NCBI RefSeq assembly: GCF_006542275.1
Contig: NZ_CP041217.1
Location: 3,722,501-3,786,500 of the forward strand
Length of the DNA stretch: 64,000 nt
Direction of reading: 5' to 3'
DNA from: Saccharibacillus brassicae
Lineage (GTDB): Bacteria > Bacillota > Bacilli > Paenibacillales > Paenibacillaceae
The position numbers and the translations under genes are program-made. Within the stretch, counting starts at the first letter, position 1, and every line of letters starts with the position of its first letter. The notes beneath the pieces were generated by a model. The model saw only the letters and a program-made list of their open reading frames with translations, was not told the DNA's origin and did no database searches. This document shows, in pieces, positions 53,767 through 61,373 of this stretch.

Positions 53767-56568
53767 TTACTCCCCTTTAAGCACGAGAGGTTCGGACTTG
53801 TTGCCGCTGTAGTCTTCGAGCACGACTTCGACTTTCGCAGCGGTGGACGTGAAGCTCAGGCTGGCTTTGGTCGTGCGTCCGCGGATGATCCGGTCGCGGT
53901 CGCCGACGTTGTAGGTCGTCGGGAACGAGCGGAGTTTGCCGTCTTCGTACACGTACAGATAACGCCAATCGCGCGTGTTCGGCATCGGCAGGTTCAGCGT
54001 GGTGCCGTTCCACGACCAGTCTTCGGCGTACGGTTCCGCGATGTTATCGGCGAAGGCGCCGGCGATCGACACCGGAGTCAGGCCGTCTTTTTGCACCGTC
54101 ACGATATACTCGTCGCCGTTCGTAGGAATGTTCTTGAAGACGGCTTTGGTCTCGCCGTGCGGGATCGTCAGCGTCTCGTTGACCGGCTGCGGCGCGGTCG
54201 TCCAGTTGATCGAACGAACGCTCACTTTCGTGTCGCCTTTGACGCTGCGCGGCACGGTCCAGCTGACCGCAAGCTCGCCGTTTGTGCCAGGCGTCGCTTT
54301 GAGCTGCTCGGGCGCCGTGTTGAGATTGAACGGCACTTCCGCCGCCGCGCTCTCGGTGCCGTCCGGTCCGACCGCTTTGACCTTTACGACGCCGGACTGC
54401 GCCGGCAGGTCTTTGACGTAGAACGTCTCGTCGTATTTGCCGCCGACGAACACGTCGTTCACGTACACGTTGTAGAGCTGCACGTCGTCGTAGTTGGCGT
54501 CGAGATTCCAGTTCACGAGCATTTCGCCGCTTTCCGGATAGACCGCTTCGATCGCAAGTCCGGTCGGCGCGGCAGGAGCAGCCTGCGCGTCATGCGTCAG
54601 GCGCAGTTCGCCGACGTTCATGCGGTAATCGCCGATCGGCTTCGCGCCGGGAGCGAACACGAGCCCGAACGCGGCGATTTCCCGTCCGGCGTAGGCGCTC
54701 AGGTCGACCTGGGTCGTTTTCCAACCTTGCGTTTTGCCGCCGCTGCCCGGAACCGGCACTTTGACCGTCGTCTCCGGGGCGTCCGCGAAGATCAGGCCGA
54801 GGCTCATGACCGAATCGTCGCTTTTGACGGTCTTGTTGTAGGTGACGTCCATTTTGGAATCCGCCGCGACGGCCAGATCCGTTTTGTACAGCCGCAGGAA
54901 AGTCTCCGCGTCCAGCTTGCCGCGCAGCGCCAGCGAGCTGCCGCCTTCGTACGCGCCGATCAGCGGATAGTCGAAACGGTCGCCGCTCTCGTATTGGCGG
55001 CCGTAGTCGAAAGCGACGTCAAGCTTGCTGCCCGCCGATTCCTGCCACCACTGCCAGCTCGGCAGCAGATCCTGCAGGCTCATGTTCGACCATTCGTCGT
55101 CGCTCGACACTTTGCCGTCCACGTAATAATCGAGGCCGTGGCCGGTATTGAAGTTCGTGTAGAACGTGTCGCCGCCCACGACGGAACGTTCCGCGATCAC
55201 GGAAGCGACGCCCGGCCAGTAGCGGGTATCCGCATAGACGTCGGCAGCGGTGTTCTGCGCCGAGACCGCCGTGTTCGCCGGGTCCAGGTTCGGTCCCGAC
55301 CACCAGAGCCGTTCGCGCACGTCGGTCATCCATTGGAAGTCGTTCTCGTTGCGCTTGCGGCTCGGCCAACCCTGGTTCATGTCTTCGTCAAGCCCGGCGT
55401 GCACGAAGTCCGCGCCGAGCGTCGCGAGGCTGGCCCGCAGCTTGCCTTCGGCGTCGAGCTTGGCGGTCAGCGCCGTACCCTGCACGTTTTTGAACCGGTC
55501 GCGTCCCGCTTCCAGTCCGGCGTAGCCGTGGTCGAACAAATTGTAATTCGTGCCGTATTTGGCGTTCCAGTCGGCGAGGAATTTCTCCGCGTTGTCGATC
55601 TGCGTCTTGCCCATGCCGTAATCGAAGAAGAACGAATCCGACACCTGCTTGTTGTCTTCGGCGTCATGCAGGAACTTCATGTTGTTGGCGCGGAACGTCC
55701 GGGCGAACGTGTTCGAGCCGGTGTCCGTGTTGAGCGAGTCGTACCATTGGATATACAGCCCGGCCTGCTTGAGCGTCTTGACGAACTCCTGGTAATCCGG
55801 GATGTCCGCCACGGCGACGTTCGGCCCGATCTCTTCCTGATTGACGAAGTAGCCGTCGTAGCCGAAGTATTCGGCCATTTCGATCAGCTTGTCCGCGACC
55901 GGGAAATTGCCGTTTTCGTCTTTGACGATCATCTGCTTGTACGTCTGCTGGCCGCGGTCGTTGTTGGAGAAAAAGATGCCGGCCAGCGACACGACGCCGT
56001 TTTTGTGCGCCGCGTCGGTGTAGGTCGGATTCGGAATGTTCAGCATGCCGAACTCGAACCACTTTTGCTGCCAGTCTTTTTGCGCCAACTCGTCATAATA
56101 TTCCGGCGGCGTATACGCGGTCGCGGTGCCGTGCCAGTACGAATAATAATCGGTGTACTGCCAGAAGTTGAAGTGGTACTGCGCGAACTTATTCGTGTAA
56201 GGCGCATTTTCGATAAAGGCATTGCCGTAATCGCCCGCCACGTTCGTCATATGTACGTCGGGGCTAAGACTCGGATCGGCCTGCGTAGCGGCAAACGGCG
56301 AGATTCGGGGCTGGAGCGGCACGCGGGAACGCAGCAGTTCGGCATCCGGATCTCGCTCCGGCGTCCAGTCCAGAATGTGCCCGCTCGTATAACCGTGGAC
56401 GCTCGGCTGGTTTTGTCCCTGGGCGCTTTCGCCCTGGAACGGCCACGTATCGCCGGCGCTCGCCTGCAGCGGCAGGGCTGCGGCGGCGAGGGAGACGGCC
56501 AGTACCGCGGCTGCGGCCCGGTGGGTGGAAGACAGACGACGGGTTTTCTTTTTGCTCCTTGTGCTCAT
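53767..56568 (-). CDS. Secreted endo-beta-N-acetylglucosaminidase, glycoside hydrolase family 85
   Basis: A 933-residue exported enzyme. ACGGAGGAA precedes ATG 56568. A signal peptide covers residues 1-38 (AAAAVLAVSLAAAALPLQASA). The GH85 barrel spans about 70-450: WQYTDYYSYWHG, VVSLAGIFFSN, and the catalytic Asn243/Glu245 pair in DGYFVNQEEIG, equivalent to the Asn-x-Glu pair of Endo-A/Endo-M type enzymes. Beta-sandwich modules follow, including a galactose-binding-like domain and two fibronectin/Ig-like domains (PTGLAIEAVYPESGEMLVNWN, PEQLKATPGTNGELAVSWTV). It should release N-glycans from glycoproteins in the medium. No sortase or SLH anchor is seen. A cre site upstream predicts glucose repression. 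Confidence 0.93.
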   Translation of the reverse strand: MSTRSKKKTRRLSSTHRAAAAVLAVSLAAAALPLQASAGDTWPFQGESAQGQNQPSVHGYTSGHILDWTPERDPDAELLRSRVPLQPRISPFAATQADPSLSPDVHMTNVAGDYGNAFIENAPYTNKFAQYHFNFWQYTDYYSYWHGTATAYTPPEYYDELAQKDWQQKWFEFGMLNIPNPTYTDAAHKNGVVSLAGIFFSNNDRGQQTYKQMIVKDENGNFPVADKLIEMAEYFGYDGYFVNQEEIGPNVAVADIPDYQEFVKTLKQAGLYIQWYDSLNTDTGSNTFARTFRANNMKFLHDAEDNKQVSDSFFFDYGMGKTQIDNAEKFLADWNAKYGTNYNLFDHGYAGLEAGRDRFKNVQGTALTAKLDAEGKLRASLATLGADFVHAGLDEDMNQGWPSRKRNENDFQWMTDVRERLWWSGPNLDPANTAVSAQNTAADVYADTRYWPGVASVIAERSVVGGDTFYTNFNTGHGLDYYVDGKVSSDDEWSNMSLQDLLPSWQWWQESAGSKLDVAFDYGRQYESGDRFDYPLIGAYEGGSSLALRGKLDAETFLRLYKTDLAVAADSKMDVTYNKTVKSDDSVMSLGLIFADAPETTVKVPVPGSGGKTQGWKTTQVDLSAYAGREIAAFGLVFAPGAKPIGDYRMNVGELRLTHDAQAAPAAPTGLAIEAVYPESGEMLVNWNLDANYDDVQLYNVYVNDVFVGGKYDETFYVKDLPAQSGVVKVKAVGPDGTESAAAEVPFNLNTAPEQLKATPGTNGELAVSWTVPRSVKGDTKVSVRSINWTTAPQPVNETLTIPHGETKAVFKNIPTNGDEYIVTVQKDGLTPVSIAGAFADNIAEPYAEDWSWNGTTLNLPMPNTRDWRYLYVYEDGKLRSFPTTYNVGDRDRIIRGRTTKASLSFTSTAAKVEVVLEDYSGNKSEPLVLKGE

Positions 56569-56655
56569 GGGATTCCTCCGTTTGGGTTGAAAGTAGGATC
56601 GTGCGCAAGCGAAAAGACGGGCAGGAAAAGGACGGGTCGTCAGGCAAGAGTCTGT

Positions 56656-56670
56656 ATGGAAACGCTTTCT
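56656..56670 (-). promoter_or_regulatory. cre (CcpA) site upstream of the GH85 gene
   Basis: ATGGAAACGCTTTCT matches every fixed position of the cre consensus and is nearly palindromic. It lies about 90 bases before the start, directly next to a TTAAAAT -10-like sequence on the minus strand, a position suited to repression. Confidence 0.8.
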
Positions 56671-56736
56671 ATTTTAAGTTATCCGATGAACGCCTTCACA
56701 AAAAGAGTCGAAATTAAAGAATAAGGGGTCAAAATA

Positions 56737-56766
56737 AAGAAAAAGCCCCAAAGGAGGCTTTTTCTT
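56737..56766. terminator. Terminator overlapping the membrane-protein stop codon
   Basis: AAGAAAAAGCC pairs with GGCTTTTTCTT across an eight-to-nine base loop, with T runs on both strands. Its right arm reaches the TAA of the minus-strand gene. Confidence 0.8.
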
Positions 56767-57448
56767 ATTCGGTCCAGGTCCTTTTATGCGTTCCGTCGTC
56801 CAAAGCCAGCGTCAGAAAATTGCCCGAGAAGTTGGCCGTGCTGCCGAAGTTATTGCCGGGCCGGCTTTCTTCGGACAGCTTGAAATCGAATCGGGGTTCG
56901 AAAAGTCCGCTTTGGCGCGGGGCGATTTCGATCGGGTCAAGCTCGATCTCGGTAGGAACGTGATCACCTGCCGCCCTGCCGTAGAAGATTTGTGCCGTCG
57001 GCCGCAGGGTGAGGCTCTCGCCGCTTCGGTTCGTCAAGTCCAGGGTACAGCTGCCGGACATGCGGGCATTGCGGATCTCGTACTTGCACTGCGTCTTGTC
57101 GTGTTGAAGCGCTACCGCGTACACGCCCTTCGGAATCAACGATTGATAGCCGGCCAGAACCGCATTGCTAAGCACCGGCAGCAGCCAGATCAGCGCCAGG
57201 CAGAACATGATCCGGTGCCGGTTCAGCGAATTCCAGATCAGGTACAGCGTCCACAGCGCGAAGCCCGAGAAGACAAGGCCCGAATAGATCAGGCTGCCTT
57301 CGCCCGGAAGCGGGATCGACGACGGCAGATGAACGAGCCGCAGCGCTTCCTCGTACAGCGTACGGGTGCCGGGATACCGGATCGACAGCAGCGTCAAAGC
57401 GGCAGTCAGGATCATCGCCAGCCGGAAACGCTTTTTGTCGCGAATCAA
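56765..57448 (-). CDS. Hypothetical membrane protein with unusual start
   Basis: A 227-residue protein if started at TTG 57448. Three hydrophobic segments occupy about residues 10-115 (LAMILTAALTLLSI, SGLVFSGFALWTLYLIW, MFCLALIWLLPVL). An extracytoplasmic beta-rich domain of about 110 residues follows (GVYAVALQHDKTQCKYEIRN, SGSCTLDLTNRSG). No family is recognised. No ATG occurs near the start, and the TTG has no ribosome site. A perfect AAGGAGG at 57508-57502 instead lies eight bases before an in-frame ATC (57493), with an open frame between them that adds 15 residues (ISSHSSSVSRSPAEP). Initiation at ATC is therefore possible. Confidence 0.65.
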   Translation of the reverse strand: MIRDKKRFRLAMILTAALTLLSIRYPGTRTLYEEALRLVHLPSSIPLPGEGSLIYSGLVFSGFALWTLYLIWNSLNRHRIMFCLALIWLLPVLSNAVLAGYQSLIPKGVYAVALQHDKTQCKYEIRNARMSGSCTLDLTNRSGESLTLRPTAQIFYGRAAGDHVPTEIELDPIEIAPRQSGLFEPRFDFKLSEESRPGNNFGSTANFSGNFLTLALDDGTHKRTWTE

Positions 57449-57680
57449 AGGCTCGGCAGGGGAACGGGAGACGGATGAAGAATGACTAGAGATAGAGATA
57501 ACCTCCTTGCTTGTGTCGATGGAATAAGAGAGACGTCTTTGAAGTTAAACGTCTGAACAGGCGTTTGGGTTACGCACGAAGCGCAAATCGGGTAATGAAG
57601 AGAAGAACGCCAGAAAAATAAGGGCGGCGCCCGTGAAGAAGATTCACCTGCGCCGGCCTGATGGGATGGGGGATTTAACG

Positions 57681-58472
57681 ATGGTGATACGGGAGACCGA
57701 AGAAGCTTTTGTGCTCGTTCAGCAGCACAACCATGCGGGATTTTCGGGGGAAGCCGCCGCGCGTTTCGCGGACCGCTTCTATATGATGGAGCGGGTGGAA
57801 GAGTCGCCGGGCATGCCGGAAGTGACGAAGGACGCGATCGTGCTCGGCGTGACGGAACACGACCGGGGCTGGATTCGTCCCGACGATACGCCGATCTGGG
57901 ACGATCATCTGCACGCGCCGTGTTCGTTCAACGAATATCCGATGCTGCCCAAGATCGTTTTTTACCGGATGGGCGTCGACGAACTGGAAGAGAAACATCC
58001 GTACGCCGCGCTGCTGAGCAGTATGTACTACAGCGTGTTCGAGGATATCCAGACGTCGGAGCGGGAAGACTGCCTGGCGTTCGTGCACCATGAAGAAGAA
58101 CGGCAGCAGCGGCTCAGCGCCAAATACAGCGGCGTGCAGCAGGAGACGCTGCTGCTGCACCGCCAGATTTTGCAGACCTGCGACGGCATCTCGCTCTATG
58201 TCTGCCTGAACGCGCCGGGCATCGCCAAGGAAGACGAGCATCCGTGGTTCAAGGACGGCGTGCCGGGCTCCGAACCGTTCGGCGGCGGCGGTCTGCTTCA
58301 GTTGAACTGGCAGGATGAGTCCACGGTCAAGTCCGACCCTTCGCCGTTCGACGGCCCGTTCAGCGCCAAGCTGCGCGAGAAGCATGTGCCGAAAGCGCGT
58401 ATCCGCGAAGTCGGGATCGCGCAAGCTTACGAAGAAGCGGCTTGGAGCGAGCGGGAGATTCGGTTCGTGTAG
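57681..58472 (+). CDS. DUF3891 family protein
   Basis: A 263-residue soluble protein. Start ATG 57681 follows a GGATGGGGGA site and gives the usual family N terminus MVIRETEEAFVLVQQHNHAGFSGE; a GTG at 57633 would add a poorly fitting stretch. The family hallmark, a set of His and Asp residues, is present: QQHNHAG, ILGV-like VLGVTEHDRGW, and FVHHEEERQ, suggesting an HD-like metal centre. The family function is unknown; an HD-type hydrolase is a guess. It is monocistronic and shares a terminator with the WYL regulator that converges on it. Confidence 0.82.
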   Translation: MVIRETEEAFVLVQQHNHAGFSGEAAARFADRFYMMERVEESPGMPEVTKDAIVLGVTEHDRGWIRPDDTPIWDDHLHAPCSFNEYPMLPKIVFYRMGVDELEEKHPYAALLSSMYYSVFEDIQTSEREDCLAFVHHEEERQQRLSAKYSGVQQETLLLHRQILQTCDGISLYVCLNAPGIAKEDEHPWFKDGVPGSEPFGGGGLLQLNWQDESTVKSDPSPFDGPFSAKLREKHVPKARIREVGIAQAYEEAAWSEREIRFV

Positions 58473-58523
58473 CGTAGCGTTAGAATGACCGATCGGGATA
58501 AAAAGAATTCAGGTTCGCGCATT

Positions 58524-58575
58524 AAAAAGCAGGGTCGTCCGGCCATTTCAATGGCTTGGGACAACCCTGCTTTTT
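58524..58575. terminator. Bidirectional terminator
   Basis: AAAAAGCAGGGT pairs perfectly with ACCCTGCTTTTT, with an inner GCCATT/AATGGC hairpin. T runs lie on both strands. Confidence 0.92.
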
Positions 58576-58606
58576 AATGCTGTTTTTTATGCCGGTCGAA
58601 TCCGGC

Positions 58607-59482
58607 TCAGACCGAAAGCGGCCCGCCGGCGGCCGACACGGGCTCGTGTCCGGAAGGTTTGCCGTTGTTCGGCGATTCTTTTTCTATTCCGTACAGCGCC
58701 AGCGCCTTTCTCGCCGTTTCCCGCATCCGCCATTTCAGGTAATCGCCTTCGATCACGCGGACCCTTTTGCCGAGAAAACGCAGTTTGGTCAGGACGTACT
58801 GGCTCTCGCTGCCCGTGAAGCTGAGGTGTATCCGGTAGGTCTGGTCGCTTTCGTCGAACTCGACGCGCTTGTCGAAGCAGGAAAAGGCGTGCAGGATGCG
58901 CGTCAGCTCCCCGTTGAACATCTTGATCACTTCAACGGTTGCTTCGTGGCGCGGCGCTTCGAGCAGTCTGGCCGCGCGGGCGGACATGTCGTCGTAGCGG
59001 CCGCGCGACATGCGCGCTTCCTCGACCGAGACAATATGGCACAGCCGCGTGTTCATGGGCGAGCGGCTGGCGGAGTTGTACCAGAGCAGATACCATTCGC
59101 GCTTGACCATCGAATACTCCAGCTTGCACGGCAGGCCGGGCTGGGGCGGATTGAGCTTGCCTTTTTTGGTCATGCACTGAAGCTTCATGCCCTGCCGATT
59201 TCGCAGAATGCGGCGGATCGGAGCCAGCAGGGGATGCACGGTCTGCGCTTCGAGATTGCCCGCTTTTTCCTCCAGCCCGTCCAGCAGGTTCGGCATCTCG
59301 TCGTCCAGCGTGCATTCGCGCAGCTTCGCGATCGTGCGTTCTTCCAGCGCTTCCGCGGCCGCCGGATGTTCCAGCATCGACTTCAGCCACGAGCGTTCCT
59401 GCGACGTGAGCGTGTACACGCCCGTCTCCTCAAGCCGGGAAGCCAGCTGATAACTGAAAATTTTCTCAAACGGATGATTCAT
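58607..59482 (-). CDS. WYL-domain regulator, second of an overlapping pair
   Basis: A 291-residue protein. Start ATG 59482 is preceded by AAGGAGATC inside the end of the upstream gene, giving a 17-base overlap. It lacks an N-terminal winged helix; the first ~100 residues are helical (RSWLKSMLEHPAAAEALEERT). A WYL-type Sm-fold region follows (CKLEYSMVKREWYLLWYNSASRSPMNTRLCHIVSVEEAR) and a C-terminal extension (YRIHLSFTGSESQYVLTKLRFLGKRVRVIEG). WYL domains bind nucleotides or ssDNA. It probably forms a complex with its partner. Confidence 0.8.
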   Translation of the reverse strand: MNHPFEKIFSYQLASRLEETGVYTLTSQERSWLKSMLEHPAAAEALEERTIAKLRECTLDDEMPNLLDGLEEKAGNLEAQTVHPLLAPIRRILRNRQGMKLQCMTKKGKLNPPQPGLPCKLEYSMVKREWYLLWYNSASRSPMNTRLCHIVSVEEARMSRGRYDDMSARAARLLEAPRHEATVEVIKMFNGELTRILHAFSCFDKRVEFDESDQTYRIHLSFTGSESQYVLTKLRFLGKRVRVIEGDYLKWRMRETARKALALYGIEKESPNNGKPSGHEPVSAAGGPLSV

Positions 59483-60764
59483 AGTAAGCCTCGATCTCCT
59501 TCCATTCGTCGATAAACGACTGTCTGAGTTCCGCCGGTTCCAGCACTTCGCAGCTTGAGCCGAAGCCCCGCAGCCACGGACGGATCTCGGTGACGCCGTT
59601 GACTTCGATCTCGTATACGAACGAAGTGTCGTCCGATTCCACGATCTGTCCCCATTGGCCCTGCATGCGCACGCGTTCCTCGATAAAGTCCGCCTGATCG
59701 TGGCCCGGCCGGTAAAATCTCGCACGTACGGTGACCGGTTCGCCGGTGTCGATCAGCCAGCTGCGGCGCAGCCGTTCGTCGAGATCGGCTTTTTTGAGCG
59801 CAAAATACGTTTCGGGCACTTCCTGTTCTTCTTCGATTCCGATCATGCCTTCCATGCGAAACTTGACGACCCGGCCTTTGGAGGCCGCGCCGATCAGGTA
59901 CCATCTGCCGTATTGGTGGTCGTAGACGACTTTGAGCGGCAGCGTACTTTCGCGCCGGACTTCGCTTTCGCGGCCAAACAGCGGGTTGGTGTCTTTGGCG
60001 GCGTAGCTTTTGCGGTTTTTGGGCGAAAAATACTGGAACGAAATGCGCCGGCGCAAATGGATCATCCGCAGCAGCGTATACAGATGGGCTTCGTCCAGAA
60101 TCCGCGCGTCATAATGGTATTTGTACGAAAAAGGCTCCAGCAGGCCGTCGTCCCACTGCTCGGCCGGAACGGCGGACTTGAGCGCTTTCTTCAGGTTGTC
60201 GCGCAGCAGATACCCCTGAACCGACGGGATCTGCGTGTTCGCCATGATGTCGACAAATTCATACAGGTCGATCAGCTCTTTTCGCGACAGGCAGTCGGTC
60301 AGGTCGTTGTTGAGGATGTAGCGAACGGGCCGGCCGCCCGGCTCGCGACGCGCGACGCCGATCTCTTCGAGGTAGCGCAGATCGGAGCGGATCGTTTTCT
60401 CGTCCGGCATGGCCGCGTCGATCGGAAGCTGTTCGCAGCAGGCGTCGAGCAGCTCGGCCGCGGTCTGCGGACGTCCCTTGAGCGCGCCGAGGACAAGCGG
60501 CAGCCGGCGGCTCTCGGATTCCTTCATCGACTTGGCGCGGTACAGAAACAGCAGCACCGGCTCGGCCGAATCGGCATAGCCGTAACGGAACAGGTCCGCA
60601 AAGTCCGCGTCCCCGCTGATCTCGCGCAGGCGGCGTACCGTTTTGTCGAAAGTATGTACGGAAATGCCCAGACGCCCCGCGAACTGCTGCCGGTCGTACC
60701 CGCCGCCGCTCAGCGCCAGCAGGCGCAGGAACTGGATTTCCTTGTCGAAGCTTTCTTTGGCCAT
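59466..60764 (-). CDS. WYL-domain transcriptional regulator with helix-turn-helix
   Basis: A 432-residue regulator. Start ATG 60764 follows GAGGAAAG; an upstream frame up to 60962 lacks a site. Residues 1-55 form a helix-turn-helix (FLRLLALSGGGYDRQQFAGRLGISVHTFDKTVRRLREI). A middle winged-helix-like segment follows (TAAELLDACCEQLPID, LRYLEEIGVARREPGG). The WYL domain includes HLRRRISFQYFSP, YGRWYLIGAASKGRVVKFRMEGMIG. The C-terminal WCX extension is VRARFYRPGHDQADFIEERV and the ending. PafB/PafC pairs in other bacteria show a similar overlapping arrangement, but no proteasome genes are here. The target is unknown. Confidence 0.85.
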   Translation of the reverse strand: MAKESFDKEIQFLRLLALSGGGYDRQQFAGRLGISVHTFDKTVRRLREISGDADFADLFRYGYADSAEPVLLFLYRAKSMKESESRRLPLVLGALKGRPQTAAELLDACCEQLPIDAAMPDEKTIRSDLRYLEEIGVARREPGGRPVRYILNNDLTDCLSRKELIDLYEFVDIMANTQIPSVQGYLLRDNLKKALKSAVPAEQWDDGLLEPFSYKYHYDARILDEAHLYTLLRMIHLRRRISFQYFSPKNRKSYAAKDTNPLFGRESEVRRESTLPLKVVYDHQYGRWYLIGAASKGRVVKFRMEGMIGIEEEQEVPETYFALKKADLDERLRRSWLIDTGEPVTVRARFYRPGHDQADFIEERVRMQGQWGQIVESDDTSFVYEIEVNGVTEIRPWLRGFGSSCEVLEPAELRQSFIDEWKEIEAYYESSV

Positions 60765-60905
60765 GGCACTTTCCTCGCTTTCTCGCTCCGTGGGTCGGGA
60801 CCCGTTTGTCTTCTTCCCATTGTAAGGAATATGAGCGAATTTGTAAAAAACCGGTGGGTTCTCTCGTAGACTCATTTTAAGCGGAAAAGAAGGCGGGGGG
60901 ACAGG

Positions 60906-61010
60906 GCGTAAGTATGGCGATAAATGAATCGCCTGGTATACTTCGCGCCTTGGCGTAAGCATGGCGATGAATCGCCGTCACACTCTGCGCCTTGGCGTAA
61001 GCATGGCTCG
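60906..61010. repeat. Family D repeat, degenerate three-unit array (reverse orientation)
   Basis: GCGTAAG(T/C)ATGGCGAT..ATCGCC..CTTCGCGCCTTG-type units start at 60906, 60953 and 60995. They are the reverse complement of the 48-base repeat at the right end of the window. Confidence 0.75.
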
Positions 61011-61074
61011 GGGGAGCGCGGCGAGGGGCGCGCAGAGCAAGGCTAAGCCTGAGCCAAGCGGCCGCGGCGGGATT

Positions 61075-61258
61075 CTAACGAATCGCCATAACGCTAAACT
61101 CGCCTATACGGCTGTTTTGAAAATCTAACGAATCGTCGTAACGCCATTTGCTGTTTTTCACAGAGATTCGCTTGTTTTGGTACCTTTAGCGCTCTGAGGA
61201 TTCGTTAGATACGGAAAACGCCCCGAAACGCTCGAATAGCGGTATCAGGGTTCGTTAG
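61075..61258. repeat. Family B array, two forward and two reverse units
   Basis: Forward units CTAACGAATCGCCATAACGCTA (61075) and CTAACGAATCGTCGTAACGCC (61125); reverse units TTTAGCGCTCTGAGGATTCG (61185) and AATAGCGGTATCAGGGTTCG (61235). Layout and spacing match those at 53262-53445. Confidence 0.85.
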
Positions 61259-61373
61259 CAAGCAATCGGGCGCTTCCGGTTCAAAGCTTCGAATCAGGTA
61301 GGCGGCCAAGCCGTTTGAACCGGCGCTCAAAACTTCAAAAACAATCCGAAGCTTCAACAAGCAATACAAAGCT

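Larger units (their letters stand above)
60765..61373. other. 609-base gap with family D and family B arrays
   Basis: 60765-60900 should carry the WYL promoter. Then come three degenerate family D units (60906-61010) and a four-unit family B array (61075-61258). Short AAGCTTCAA repeats follow at 61285-61385. No ORF has support. Confidence 0.7.

Noticed and set aside
53677-56724. 1015-codon open frame on the plus strand across the GH85 gene
   Set aside because: Translation is a string of Val/Arg/Ala/Asp words typical of antisense frames; the minus strand has an intact signal peptide and GH85 catalytic pair.
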